A DNA stretch of 64,000 bases from Butyrivibrio sp. (GTDB lineage Bacteria; Bacillota; Clostridia; Lachnospirales; Lachnospiraceae). This document shows positions 43,362 to 52,222 of this stretch, piece by piece; position 1 is the first letter of the stretch; each line of letters begins with the position of its first letter. The translations under genes and the position numbers were made by a program. The stretch spans positions 62,001-126,000 of the forward strand of contig SVGA01000005.1 of the NCBI GenBank assembly GCA_015056575.1, read 5' to 3'. Below the pieces are notes generated by a model. The model had not been told where the DNA came from and did not search any database. It was given only the letters and a program-made list of their open reading frames with translations.

Positions 43362-44648
43362 TTATCTGGTTTCTCTGTTTACGTATTTGTTGTGGAACTT
43401 GGAATACATGATCTTCTGACTGCTGTAAAGGCCCGTGTATCCCGAGAATGTGTAGCTTAAGGCAACTGCCAGAAGGTAATAGGGCATTCCCTTAAAACCG
43501 AAGAGTTCAAAGCATATGAACAGTGATGAGATCGGACAGTTGGTGACTCCGCAGAAAAGAGCTCCCATTCCTATGGCGGCACAAAGAGCCGGGTCGAATC
43601 CGCCGATCCGGGAATACAGACATCCGAAGGTGGCACCGATATAGAGAGCCGGAACGATCTCACCGCCCTTATAACCTGCCCCAAGCGTCAGCGCAGTGAA
43701 GATGATCTTGAGAAGGAAGGCGTAATAGGGTGCCTCTCCCCTGATGGCCATCTCGATAACATTCATGCCGGCGCCGTTGTAATATCTTGTTCCGGACAAA
43801 AATGTCAGTCCCGCAACAATGCATCCTCCTACAAATACCCTGAGGTACGGATTGGCAAAAAACTTCTTATAAGCCTTTCCTGCCGTTTTTAAGACGCTGC
43901 AGAAGATCACACTCAGTATAGCGCAAAGAATTCCCAAAACTCCCGTAAAGAATGCCTGATAAAGGGTAAACTCGGGGACAATGTTAACCGCAAAGGTTTC
44001 TCCGCCCGCTCCAAGGAAAGAACTTATGTCCCCGGCTACGAGGGCCGATATAACGCAGGGCACCAGTGCCGAGTAATACATAACGCCCACATTTTCTATT
44101 TCCATTGCCATAAATGCAGCCGTCATGGGCGTTCCGAAAAGAGCCGAGAAAGCAGCACTCATGCCGCACATGGTGATGATCTTTACATTTCCCTCTTTTA
44201 GCCTAAAGAGCTTTCCCAGGTTATATCCGATGCTCCCGCCCATCTGAAGCGCTGCGCTCTCACGTCCCGTAGAGCCGCCAAATAAATGTGTAAGTGTAGT
44301 GGATATAAATATAAGCGGCGCCTTTACCAAGGGAAGGTTATCTCCTTCCTGTATAGACTTTATAACAAGATTCGTGCCCTTATCCTCATAATCCTTGCAC
44401 AGCCTGTACAGGAATACTATCAAAAGACCTGCCAGGGGAAGCCCCGCTATTATGTAATCATGATCGGTTCTGAATTTCGTTGCCCATCCTATGGCAAGAG
44501 AAAAGGCAGCTCCGATCGCGCCCACCACAATGCCTGTAATAGAGCCCAATATCAGCCACCTTACAAGTACTCTTATCCTGCCCCTTATATCCATATCGGA
44601 CAGTTGTTCCTTCAAATGTTCAAATATGTTTTCTTCCATTAGGTTCAT
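43362..44648 (-). CDS. CLC-family anion channel/antiporter (fluoride-type features)
   Basis: The protein is 428 aa with about 10-12 membrane helices. It carries GGSTGRESAALQMGGS near residue 122, with the gating Glu in GRES rather than GREGP, and GYKGGEIVPALYIGATFG. Both sequences resemble the CLC-F fluoride/proton antiporter subgroup more than EriC chloride antiporters. No fluoride riboswitch is seen. The start lies 10 nt after the stop of the REC-EAL gene, so they are probably one transcript. Confidence 0.83.
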   Translation of the reverse strand: MNLMEENIFEHLKEQLSDMDIRGRIRVLVRWLILGSITGIVVGAIGAAFSLAIGWATKFRTDHDYIIAGLPLAGLLIVFLYRLCKDYEDKGTNLVIKSIQEGDNLPLVKAPLIFISTTLTHLFGGSTGRESAALQMGGSIGYNLGKLFRLKEGNVKIITMCGMSAAFSALFGTPMTAAFMAMEIENVGVMYYSALVPCVISALVAGDISSFLGAGGETFAVNIVPEFTLYQAFFTGVLGILCAILSVIFCSVLKTAGKAYKKFFANPYLRVFVGGCIVAGLTFLSGTRYYNGAGMNVIEMAIRGEAPYYAFLLKIIFTALTLGAGYKGGEIVPALYIGATFGCLYSRIGGFDPALCAAIGMGALFCGVTNCPISSLFICFELFGFKGMPYYLLAVALSYTFSGYTGLYSSQKIMYSKFHNKYVNRETR

Positions 44649-44657
44649 CTCGGTCCA

Positions 44658-46376
44658 TTATCCTGCGCTCTTCTCTATAAGTTGTCCAAACTCCACTGCT
44701 GATACGGGTTTGGAGAAGTAGTAACCCTGAATGATGTCGCAGCCTGCCTTCTTAAGAAGATGATACTGATCCGCAGACTCAACTCCCTCGGCAATAACAG
44801 GAACTCCAAGGAATCTTGCAATCTCCAGGATGAACTCAACCATGCTCATTTCCTTATTATTCTCTTCGATATCCGTGATGAATGCCATGTCAAGTTTCAG
44901 AGCATCTATTGGAAGAGATGTGAGCATGTTCAGGGAAGAATACCCCTTACCAAAATCATCCATCTCCACCTTGAAGCCCTCATTCCTAAGCCCTTCCACA
45001 ACGCTTTTTATCTGGGTCACGCTGTCGGTATAAGCAGTCTCTGTGATCTCAAGATGCAGTTCGTCTGTTCTTATACCGTTTTCCGCCACGATTCCTTTGA
45101 GGAAATCCAGAAGGTCCGGGTCATAAAAATCTACCCTGGATACGTTCACTGAAATGGGCACAGACGTTCCGTACATATCCTTCCAACGCTTCATCTGCTT
45201 TGCAGCCTCACGCCACACGTATCTGTCCAGCTCTTTGATGCGTCCGTTTTCTTCAAAAAGAGGCATGAAGGAATCCGGTCTTACAAAGCCGAATTCAGGA
45301 TGCTTCCATCTGATAAGGACCTCGGCGCCGAAGAGCTTGGGAGTGTCTGCGGTTATATCATACTTTGGCTGGAAAACCACCATGAACTGGTGCTCCTTAA
45401 GAGCCTTGTCCATGTCACCAAGAAGCCTGGCTTCATATAGTTCTTTTTCATGCATCTGATTATCGTAAACTGCGATATGAGGCGAATGGATATTCCTGGA
45501 AATAGTATTGCTCACAGCTGTAGCCCTGTCAAAGCGCTGTTCAAGAGTTGCCGAACGATAAAGATCCGGATACACACCGATCCTTATCCTGGCATCCTGG
45601 GGCGTTAAAATAGATGACACCCTCTGTATAAGCATTTCTTTCAGGAGGCTGTAATCCGACTGATGCTCAATATACATATAAAAGCAGTCAGCGTTGTAGC
45701 GACAGGCAACGCCTCCGCAGGATCTTGACATTTCCCTGGCGGTCATGGCTATCACTCTGATGAGGTTGTCCCCCACTGACCGGCCGTAAAGCTCGTTAAT
45801 AAGATGAAATTTACAGAAATTAAGGACAACAGCGTCCACCTTCTGATCCGGATGGAACTTGTCGTACTCTCTTGCATACTGGAAAAAGAACTCTTTTGTC
45901 ATAAGTCCCGTAAGGGAGTCGACTCCGGTCTCTACGATAATGCTTCTGTCTATGGACAGCTCGATGGATCTTTTTACTCTGGCTTTTATGACTTCGGGAG
46001 AATCGTAGGGCTTGCGAAGGAAATCCACGGCTCCTCTGCGAAGGCTTTCCACCTCCGCGGTTTTCTCTGCGGTAAGCACGATAACCGGGATATTCTTAAG
46101 GGTCTCATCTTCCCTCATTGTGTCAAGGACAAAATAGCCGTTTCCATCAGGCATATAAAGATCAAGAAGCACCAAAGACAGGAAATCCTTCTGCTCCTTT
46201 AATATGGTCACCGCCTCTGTTCCGCCCTGAGCGAAAACTATATCAAATTCTTCCTTGAGGATATTGCCCAAGATACGCAGATTAACCGGCTCATCGTCCA
46301 CAATGAGAACAGTCCGTCTGAAGTCCTTCTCGTACTTCGCGCCAATATCCAGCCTTGCATTACTGTCAAAAGTCAT
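44658..46376 (-). CDS. Response regulator with degenerate GGDEF and EAL domains
   Basis: The protein is 572 aa. The receiver domain, about residues 17-135, has phosphoacceptor LVLLDLYMPDGNGYF and FLRKPYDSPE. The middle GGDEF-like domain, about 150-290, has RYNADCF at the active-site position instead of RxGGDEF, so it should not make c-di-GMP. The EAL domain, about 310-560, has AEVLIRWKHP (EVL variant with the catalytic Glu), MDDFGKGYSSL and VIAEGVE, so it is probably an active c-di-GMP phosphodiesterase. A partner kinase is not adjacent. Confidence 0.88.
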   Translation of the reverse strand: MTFDSNARLDIGAKYEKDFRRTVLIVDDEPVNLRILGNILKEEFDIVFAQGGTEAVTILKEQKDFLSLVLLDLYMPDGNGYFVLDTMREDETLKNIPVIVLTAEKTAEVESLRRGAVDFLRKPYDSPEVIKARVKRSIELSIDRSIIVETGVDSLTGLMTKEFFFQYAREYDKFHPDQKVDAVVLNFCKFHLINELYGRSVGDNLIRVIAMTAREMSRSCGGVACRYNADCFYMYIEHQSDYSLLKEMLIQRVSSILTPQDARIRIGVYPDLYRSATLEQRFDRATAVSNTISRNIHSPHIAVYDNQMHEKELYEARLLGDMDKALKEHQFMVVFQPKYDITADTPKLFGAEVLIRWKHPEFGFVRPDSFMPLFEENGRIKELDRYVWREAAKQMKRWKDMYGTSVPISVNVSRVDFYDPDLLDFLKGIVAENGIRTDELHLEITETAYTDSVTQIKSVVEGLRNEGFKVEMDDFGKGYSSLNMLTSLPIDALKLDMAFITDIEENNKEMSMVEFILEIARFLGVPVIAEGVESADQYHLLKKAGCDIIQGYYFSKPVSAVEFGQLIEKSAG

Positions 46377-46496
46377 GGCATCATCCCTAATAAATCATAC
46401 TGCTCACTATAAACAATCTGCCCATTAATTATAACGCACTCATGGTAAAAATGCGTTTTTTGTGCTTTAATTTTCGTAAATATTTAGATTTACGTC

Positions 46497-46530
46497 AAAA
46501 AAAAGGCGCCCATATAGAGCGCCCCCAAAA
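46497..46530 (-). terminator. Terminator of the secreted-protein gene
   Basis: On the minus strand GGCGC...GCGCC (about 9-nt loop) is followed by eight T. Confidence 0.75.
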
Positions 46531-46539
46531 ACTATAATA

Positions 46540-47187
46540 TCAATATGTTACTGTTGCAAGAGCAGGTACTCTGATAAATGCGACAGGTCCGTGTCCTGAC
46601 ATATTAACAACAACGTGGTCCTTGCGGATCTCAGCTACGGAGAGCTGAACCCAGCCCTTTTTCTGCTGCTGATATACTGCAATGTTGTCTCCAACATTTA
46701 CGCCGCTGCAGTAGAAGTTACATTTAGCTGATGAGAATGCAACTCCGGGAGAGCTGGTCTGTACGCAGTTGATAAGCACTCCGCCAAGGCTGCCTGCCAG
46801 CTGGTTTGCTGAAGAGATTATACCGCTGTTGGGTACTGTAAGTACAAATGTTACATTACTCTTATTGCCGTTGATCTCAACGTGTCCGCCCTGTGCAACG
46901 GTGTTTCCGTAATACGCTACTGCATTATTTCTCCTGAGAATGGCGCTTCTGGGCTCTGAAGGTGAAGGAGTTCCGCCGCCACCGCCGCCGCCTTTGTTCA
47001 TGGCCTGAACTGCCTTGGTAAGCTTCTTGATCTGCCCTGTCAGCTGATCGATCTCACCCTGAAGCTTCTCGATATCCTCCGCAGTAACGCTGCGAGAACC
47101 TCCTGTTGTTTCATCCGCAGCAAATGCGCTGAGTGATGTTGAAACCATGATTACAGATGCAAGTACCAGAGCTAGAATCTTCTTCAT
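46540..47187 (-). CDS. Secreted protein with coiled coil and Gly linker
   Basis: The protein is 215 aa. Its signal peptide ends ...LSAFAADE, then comes a short coiled coil (DIEKLQGEIDQLTGQIKKLTK split by repeats), a seven-Gly linker, and a C-terminal domain from about residue 80 with two Cys that may form a disulfide. I do not recognise the domain. It is the last gene of the polysaccharide-control operon, with 34 nt to the sortase-like gene, so it probably acts at the cell surface. Confidence 0.7.
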   Translation of the reverse strand: MKKILALVLASVIMVSTSLSAFAADETTGGSRSVTAEDIEKLQGEIDQLTGQIKKLTKAVQAMNKGGGGGGGTPSPSEPRSAILRRNNAVAYYGNTVAQGGHVEINGNKSNVTFVLTVPNSGIISSANQLAGSLGGVLINCVQTSSPGVAFSSAKCNFYCSGVNVGDNIAVYQQQKKGWVQLSVAEIRKDHVVVNMSGHGPVAFIRVPALATVTY

Positions 47188-47221
47188 TTTTTTACGCCTC
47201 CATACTCTCTTTTATTTGCAA

Positions 47222-48013
47222 TTATTCGTCTTCCGGGTCTGAATAATCAATGTACCTGTCAATCTCCCCACGGACATCACCCACAAGGCACCCGATGACC
47301 ACCGTCTGTTTGGTGGGATCGTCGGAATTCTGCGTGGACAGTGTTATGAGGAAGTTTTCCACTTCAACAGCTCTTTCCCAGCCCGCTCTCACATTCCTGT
47401 TCATGCTCTTGGAGGAGAATATCTCATCCAAAAACTCCCGGCAACCGCTGGCATAGGAAAAATCATACTGCTGTAAAAGCTTTGTGTCCTCTCTGCTGTA
47501 GGCAGCGAAAACATAGTAAATAAGGGCATTCCCTTCCGTGTAAACATAAATATACTTATGATCCTCAAAGTAGGATCTGTCCAGAAACTTGTTGAGTCCC
47601 GCGAACATGGTCCCGTCTTCCGGCGAACTGCCAAGGAGCACTTCATTGAAATCGCACATGTCCTTCATGTTGGCCGCTTCAATATGGATCGCACCCTTTG
47701 GATCCTCTTCCCGCTCCAGGTTGTGACTTACGTAAAAAGAGTCATCACCGTCGCTGCTTTGAAGGACAGGATAATCGATATCCGTGTCCGGCAGGTACAG
47801 CCAAGCGAAAATATCGCTGTTGACCTCTTTTAATTTCTCAAAGTCCACATGGGAATCTTCCGCACTTTCATCCCTGGTTATCAAACCGGCGTCGGCATCG
47901 GCGTTTCCGCCGCTCTTTCCGCATCCCAGAAGGAGCGCAGCCGTAAGTACCATCACCAGTCCGAACTTGAGGGTATTCATGCTTACGTTTTTATATCGGC
48001 ATGTTTTTCCCAT
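47222..48013 (-). CDS. Sortase B-fold lipoprotein, catalytic residues replaced
   Basis: The protein is 263 aa with lipobox LLLGCGKS. The sortase B fold is evident: NSDIFAWLYLPDTDIDYPVLQ, FYVSHN, GAIHIEA and DGTMFAGLN. However, the catalytic His of the usual YGHNM motif is Ser (NEVLLGSSPEDG), the catalytic Cys of TLSTC is Gln (ITLSTQNSDD), and the Arg is not conserved (PTKQTVVIG). It cannot work as a transpeptidase by the known mechanism. The start at 48013 couples it to the LCP gene; ATG 47980 is a shorter alternative. Confidence 0.85.
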   Translation of the reverse strand: MGKTCRYKNVSMNTLKFGLVMVLTAALLLGCGKSGGNADADAGLITRDESAEDSHVDFEKLKEVNSDIFAWLYLPDTDIDYPVLQSSDGDDSFYVSHNLEREEDPKGAIHIEAANMKDMCDFNEVLLGSSPEDGTMFAGLNKFLDRSYFEDHKYIYVYTEGNALIYYVFAAYSREDTKLLQQYDFSYASGCREFLDEIFSSKSMNRNVRAGWERAVEVENFLITLSTQNSDDPTKQTVVIGCLVGDVRGEIDRYIDYSDPEDE

Positions 48014-48017
48014 TACT

Positions 48018-49082
48018 TTAGCCCACATTGTCAATTTCTTCATAAAAAACTTCAATTATCGTTTTGTACAGATCCTCCTCGTCCACATAAAACTCCTCAA
48101 ACTCCCCGTTCTTCCGGGTTTCTCCCTTCACCATCCTAAGATCGTCAGTGTCAAAAGAATAGCTTGTAATATATGGAGCAAGGTAACTGATCTCATCTGC
48201 GGTGATGTTGGTCACCATTTTGCTGCTGATGGCACTGAACAGCTCAACTGCAGCATTTGCATTATCCGAAGCGGTCTCTCTTGCCGCCTTTATAAACCCT
48301 GTAATGTACTGTTTCTGCCTCTCAAGTCTTGCGTCGTTGGATGCAAATTTACTCATGTCCCTGGCCCTGAGGAACACATAGGCTGTCTCTCCCTCGAGAT
48401 GAACCTGGGAGCCCTTCACAAGTTTTTTATCCCATTTGGTAAGATCTTCGGGAACCGTTACGTCAACTCCCCCCACCTGATCGTTGATGATGGGGATCGC
48501 GCTCATGTTGATGGCTGCGTAACCGTGGATGGGAAGCTGGTAGAACATATTCGAAACCGCCTTCACCTGGTAATTGCAGCTCTCCTCCATTCCGTTTCCG
48601 AAACCGTGCTGAGTGGCGATCTGAGCCACTACAGTATTCTGATATCTCCCGTACTCATCATAGATATCCACATCCGTCATGGAGTTTCTGTTTATCCCCA
48701 CGATCTTCACGGTCTGATCATGTGGATTTAGCACCAGCAGGAAAAGAGCGTCCGCCTGGCCCCCCTCGGTTCCTTCATCCATCTTGATCACAGTCTCGTC
48801 GTCCTTATCTATTCCCATGATGAGGAAGGTGGTGATGTCCTCATTGTAATCGTAGACTTTGCCCTCGTACCTGACCCAGTCCGACTGCCAGTTTGTATCC
48901 CGGCTTTCCGTCTGTGCAGTGTTATATTCACTTTGAGCCATCATGGGCGTTGTGGTAGCCGACTTTGTGGAAAGGCTGGACTTTCCGAGAAGCCTGAAGG
49001 CCTCAAATCCCACCAGTCCCAGTGCTATCACAGTCATGAAACTCGCCCATATGATGAGAAAAACTCTGCCTTTTTTGCTCAT
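48018..49082 (-). CDS. LytR-CpsA-Psr (LCP) family cell-wall ligase
   Basis: The protein is 354 aa with one N-terminal membrane anchor. The LCP domain starts at about residue 80 (FLIMGIDKDDE) and has VLNPHDQTVKIVGINRNSMTD, GGVDVTVPEDL and FLRARDMSKFASNDARLERQ with the key Arg residues. LCP enzymes attach lipid-linked polysaccharide to peptidoglycan. ATG 49082 follows TAGGAG. Confidence 0.9.
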   Translation of the reverse strand: MSKKGRVFLIIWASFMTVIALGLVGFEAFRLLGKSSLSTKSATTTPMMAQSEYNTAQTESRDTNWQSDWVRYEGKVYDYNEDITTFLIMGIDKDDETVIKMDEGTEGGQADALFLLVLNPHDQTVKIVGINRNSMTDVDIYDEYGRYQNTVVAQIATQHGFGNGMEESCNYQVKAVSNMFYQLPIHGYAAINMSAIPIINDQVGGVDVTVPEDLTKWDKKLVKGSQVHLEGETAYVFLRARDMSKFASNDARLERQKQYITGFIKAARETASDNANAAVELFSAISSKMVTNITADEISYLAPYITSYSFDTDDLRMVKGETRKNGEFEEFYVDEEDLYKTIIEVFYEEIDNVG

Positions 49083-49092
49083 GTACAAGCTC

Positions 49093-49539
49093 CTAGAATC
49101 CGCTGCTTGCCTCACTGGCCGCCTCAGCAGCTGACTCCTCCAAATTCATTTCAGGTAAAAGGATCTGCTCCTCTTCCTCTTCAATCGTCTCCCCGTCACT
49201 TTCAAGATCCTCTATATCCGCGGGAAAAATCCTTGACTGCTTGGCTACGTTTCCACTATAGTCCGAAACAGCATAATAAACTACTGCTGTGCCCGCATCC
49301 CTGTTAAGAACAACCTTCTCCACAACAATGCGCCCCGTCAGATCCCCGTCCTTGGCGTCGTAGGCGTTGACTCCCTCCTTCAACTGCCTTTCGGTGGTGG
49401 TAGAATCATAGATAAGATCCAGAGCCGAAAACCTGAATTCAGGCTGGATCCTGTCGCTTCTGCCGTAAGCCAGTACGATCAGAACAACAAGAACGCAGCT
49501 CAATATGGAAAAAAATATCCCCAGAAGATTTCCTTTCAC
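49093..49539 (-). CDS. Small membrane-anchored protein with DUF5011-like Ig domain
   Basis: The protein is 148 aa: one N-terminal helix (about residues 7-25), a middle with VNAYDAKDGDLTGRIVVEKV typical of DUF5011/Ig-like surface repeats, and an acidic tail (EEEEEQILLPEMNLEE). It is possibly a periplasmic adaptor for the LCP or Wzz-like protein in the same operon. Confidence 0.75.
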   Translation of the reverse strand: MKGNLLGIFFSILSCVLVVLIVLAYGRSDRIQPEFRFSALDLIYDSTTTERQLKEGVNAYDAKDGDLTGRIVVEKVVLNRDAGTAVVYYAVSDYSGNVAKQSRIFPADIEDLESDGETIEEEEEQILLPEMNLEESAAEAASEASSGF

Positions 49540-49556
49540 TTTTTTCTCTCCAATGC

Positions 49557-50387
49557 TCAGTCTTTTCTGGTAACTCCGGCAAGATAATTAAGCTCATCCA
49601 GGTCGTCATCATCAGGTTCGACGCCGGCCTCCGGAGCCTTGGGTCTTGTGGGTGTTTCCGCATTGTCCTCCCCGTACTTGCCGTAATATTTACCATAATA
49701 CTTGCCGTAGTACTTGCCGTAATAACTGCCGTAATGACCATAATAACCCTTGCCGGATATATCCACCTTGTTGAGGACAACCCCCAGCATCTTGGCTCCG
49801 GCCTTATCCAGCTGATCCTTGACCCTCTGGGCAAATCTGAAGCTTATGGCATTGCTCTCGATGACCATGATAGTTCCGTCGCACTGCTTGGCAACAACCG
49901 CCGCATCAATAACGCTTCCGAGAGGCGGAGTATCTATTATCACATAGTCAAATACCTGTTTCATATTCTCAAGGACCTTGCTGAATATCCTGCCACCCAG
50001 AAGTTCGCTGGGATTAGGGGGCACAGGTCCCGCAAAAACAACGTAGAGGTTAGGTGTATCGGTCTCACAGATCACACTGGAGAGTCTCTCCCTTCCCACA
50101 AGGCAGTGGGTAAGGCCAAGCCTTACGGAGCCGGTCCTGTATCTTCCGACCAGTACCGACTTACGCATGTCCGCATCCACAAGAACAGTCTTTTTTCCCG
50201 CTTCGGCAAAAGCCCTGGCAAGGGCCATAGCCACGGTAGTCTTACCTTCTCCCGGAGTGCAGCTGGTAACTGAGATGACCCTCACATTCTGGCCGCTGAA
50301 TTCCACGTTGCTTCGGAGGGTTTTGTAGGCTTCTTTTATCTGATAGTTATTTTCCGATTGGCTGAAGTGAAGCTTTGCGCTCTGCAT
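49557..50387 (-). CDS. Bacterial tyrosine kinase, polysaccharide co-polymerase (CpsD/Wzc type)
   Basis: The protein is 276 aa. It has Walker A TPGEGKTTVAMALARAF near residue 43, Walker A' VLVDADMRKS and Walker B YVIIDTPPLGS. The C-terminal tail has about 13 Tyr in YYGK units (roughly residues 219-244), the tyrosine cluster that is autophosphorylated in this family. It controls polysaccharide chain length with the Wzz-like protein directly upstream and the PHP phosphatase. Confidence 0.92.
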   Translation of the reverse strand: MQSAKLHFSQSENNYQIKEAYKTLRSNVEFSGQNVRVISVTSCTPGEGKTTVAMALARAFAEAGKKTVLVDADMRKSVLVGRYRTGSVRLGLTHCLVGRERLSSVICETDTPNLYVVFAGPVPPNPSELLGGRIFSKVLENMKQVFDYVIIDTPPLGSVIDAAVVAKQCDGTIMVIESNAISFRFAQRVKDQLDKAGAKMLGVVLNKVDISGKGYYGHYGSYYGKYYGKYYGKYYGKYGEDNAETPTRPKAPEAGVEPDDDDLDELNYLAGVTRKD

Positions 50388-50399
50388 ATGCCCTCCCGT

Positions 50400-51131
50400 T
50401 TACTTCTTTTTCTTATCGGATTTCTTTGCTTTCTTTTTATCGGTCTCTTCGGTGGTGAGAGGGATCAGTGCCAGAGTGCTAAGGCCCAGATACCTTTCCA
50501 CATCATCGTTGCCCTTGATCGTGTCATCCAGAAGGTATCCCAGGATCACAAAAAACGCGACGGCAAGTGCTCCAAGAAATCCTGCGATAACAGTCCATCT
50601 TGCAACGCTGGGGCCGGACTTCTTGGTGGGAACATTGGCTGTCTCGGCAACATTAATGGCGTCGATATCCATAACGTTGGTGATGTGTTCGCTGGCAACC
50701 TCCCTGATACAGTTGGCTATCTGCATTGCCATGAGGGGATCCTCGTCCCTGGCCGTTATGGCCACGATTCTGGTATCGGAAGGAGTGTCCACCTTGAGCA
50801 CATCCGCAAGATCCTCGTACCCCATATCCACCAGGTTGAGTCTCTGGATAACCTCCTCCAAAACGTATCTGCTCTTAATGAGCTCGGCATAGTCCTGGGT
50901 CAGCTGGGTTGATATCTGCACATCCGAATAGGTAACGGTCTGGTTCTCCTCCTTATTCAGAATGTAGATCTTGGTGGTGGAATCATAAACGGGATGCATC
51001 ACAAATTTGCTGATAAAAAGACCTGCCAGTCCAAAGAACACACCGGCGCTGATTATCAGGAATGCTCTTCCCAAAAGTACCGAAAACAGTTCTCCCAGAT
51101 TAATTTCAATAATGTCGTTCTTGTTTCCCAT
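50400..51131 (-). CDS. Wzz-family chain-length/co-polymerase membrane adaptor (CpsC type)
   Basis: The protein is 243 aa with two membrane helices (about residues 19-40 and 178-198) and an outside part between them. It has YDSTTKIYILNKEENQTVTYSD and a Lys-rich cytoplasmic tail. It activates the tyrosine kinase encoded downstream. Confidence 0.88.
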   Translation of the reverse strand: MGNKNDIIEINLGELFSVLLGRAFLIISAGVFFGLAGLFISKFVMHPVYDSTTKIYILNKEENQTVTYSDVQISTQLTQDYAELIKSRYVLEEVIQRLNLVDMGYEDLADVLKVDTPSDTRIVAITARDEDPLMAMQIANCIREVASEHITNVMDIDAINVAETANVPTKKSGPSVARWTVIAGFLGALAVAFFVILGYLLDDTIKGNDDVERYLGLSTLALIPLTTEETDKKKAKKSDKKKK

Positions 51132-51149
51132 TGGGTAACTCCCCGTCTG

Positions 51150-51878
51150 TCAGTCTATCATCTGATTTCTGATAACATTGGCAGGATTCACCAGAAAAAG
51201 AGCCTTCGCATAATCCTCCCCGAATCTGCGCTCCACAAAGCTTCTGCAATCTGCCAGCTCAGGCGCCCTTCTTCCTGTATCGTGGGCATCCGTCGCTATA
51301 AAATGGACCAGCTCTTTTTTCAGAAGCTTTCTCGTAAAATGTGAGATCCCAAATCCGTATTTGCCCATGACACTGGAGGCATTCACCTGTATGTAGCACC
51401 CCATATGTATCATGTCCTCAACAAAAGCGGGATGGGAAACCACATCGCTGTAGCGCTCCACGTGGGCAATTATCGGTATGTAACCTGCCGACTGTACTTC
51501 AAATATGGCATTCTGTATGGCTTTATATTGATTGGTGGGATGAAACTCTACCAGCACGTAATCTGACCCTGCCAGGGAGCATATCTCCCCTCTCTCAAGC
51601 TGGTCTCTGGTCTCATCACAGTAATATATCTCATTTCCGGAAAAGAGCTTTACGTTTATGCCCTTCTTTTGGGCGGCTTCCTGAAGGCCCTTTCTGTAAG
51701 TTACATTGTGAGCAGGAGAGACATTGTGGTGCATGGGCTTGTGATGTGGAGTAAGAATCATGTGTGTAATGCCGTTCTTCTCGGCAATCCTCAGCATCTC
51801 AAGACTCATCTCCAGATCGCGGGAACCATCGTCAACCCCCGGCATAATGTGACAATGTATGTCGATTGAAGGCTGCAT
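51150..51878 (-). CDS. PHP-family tyrosine-protein phosphatase (CpsB/YwqE type)
   Basis: The protein is 242 aa. It has the metal-binding DIHCHIMPGVDDGS at the start, MILTPHHKPM, PIIAHVERYSDVV and FIATDAHDTGRRAP. It dephosphorylates the kinase tail. ATG 51878 follows GAGGA. It starts the operon 51878-46540, which has no glycosyltransferase genes, so the sugar-building genes are elsewhere. Confidence 0.9.
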   Translation of the reverse strand: MQPSIDIHCHIMPGVDDGSRDLEMSLEMLRIAEKNGITHMILTPHHKPMHHNVSPAHNVTYRKGLQEAAQKKGINVKLFSGNEIYYCDETRDQLERGEICSLAGSDYVLVEFHPTNQYKAIQNAIFEVQSAGYIPIIAHVERYSDVVSHPAFVEDMIHMGCYIQVNASSVMGKYGFGISHFTRKLLKKELVHFIATDAHDTGRRAPELADCRSFVERRFGEDYAKALFLVNPANVIRNQMID

Positions 51879-52027
51879 TATATTCCTCAAACTACAATCT
51901 ATCGATAAAATGTTTATAATATTACACACTAATTATACACCCATAAAATGCACCCTTTCAATATCGTGGGTATTGGTTTATACTTTTTTCAATATCTTGT
52001 GATTAATAATTAATAAGGAGAAAGTTT

Positions 52028-52213
52028 ATGATGCTGCCACAGGATCCTATCATACTGCTTAGTTATATGAATACTCAGCTTCGAGATAATTACGGCTCTC
52101 TTGAGAGCCTGGCCGAAGGCCTGGATATAAGCACTGACGAGCTTGATGAAGCTGTCAGCAGGCTAAAAGAAATGGGCTACGCCTACGACGCAGCCCAAAA
52201 TAAATTTGTATAA
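52028..52213 (+). CDS. DUF4250 domain protein
   Basis: The protein is 61 aa and covers the whole DUF4250 domain: LPQDPIILLSYMNTQLRDNY, then SLESLAEGLDISTDELDEAVSRL, probably a small winged-helix-like unit. The function of DUF4250 is not known. AAGGAG precedes the ATG. Confidence 0.85.
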   Translation: MMLPQDPIILLSYMNTQLRDNYGSLESLAEGLDISTDELDEAVSRLKEMGYAYDAAQNKFV

Positions 52214-52222
52214 ATATGAAAA

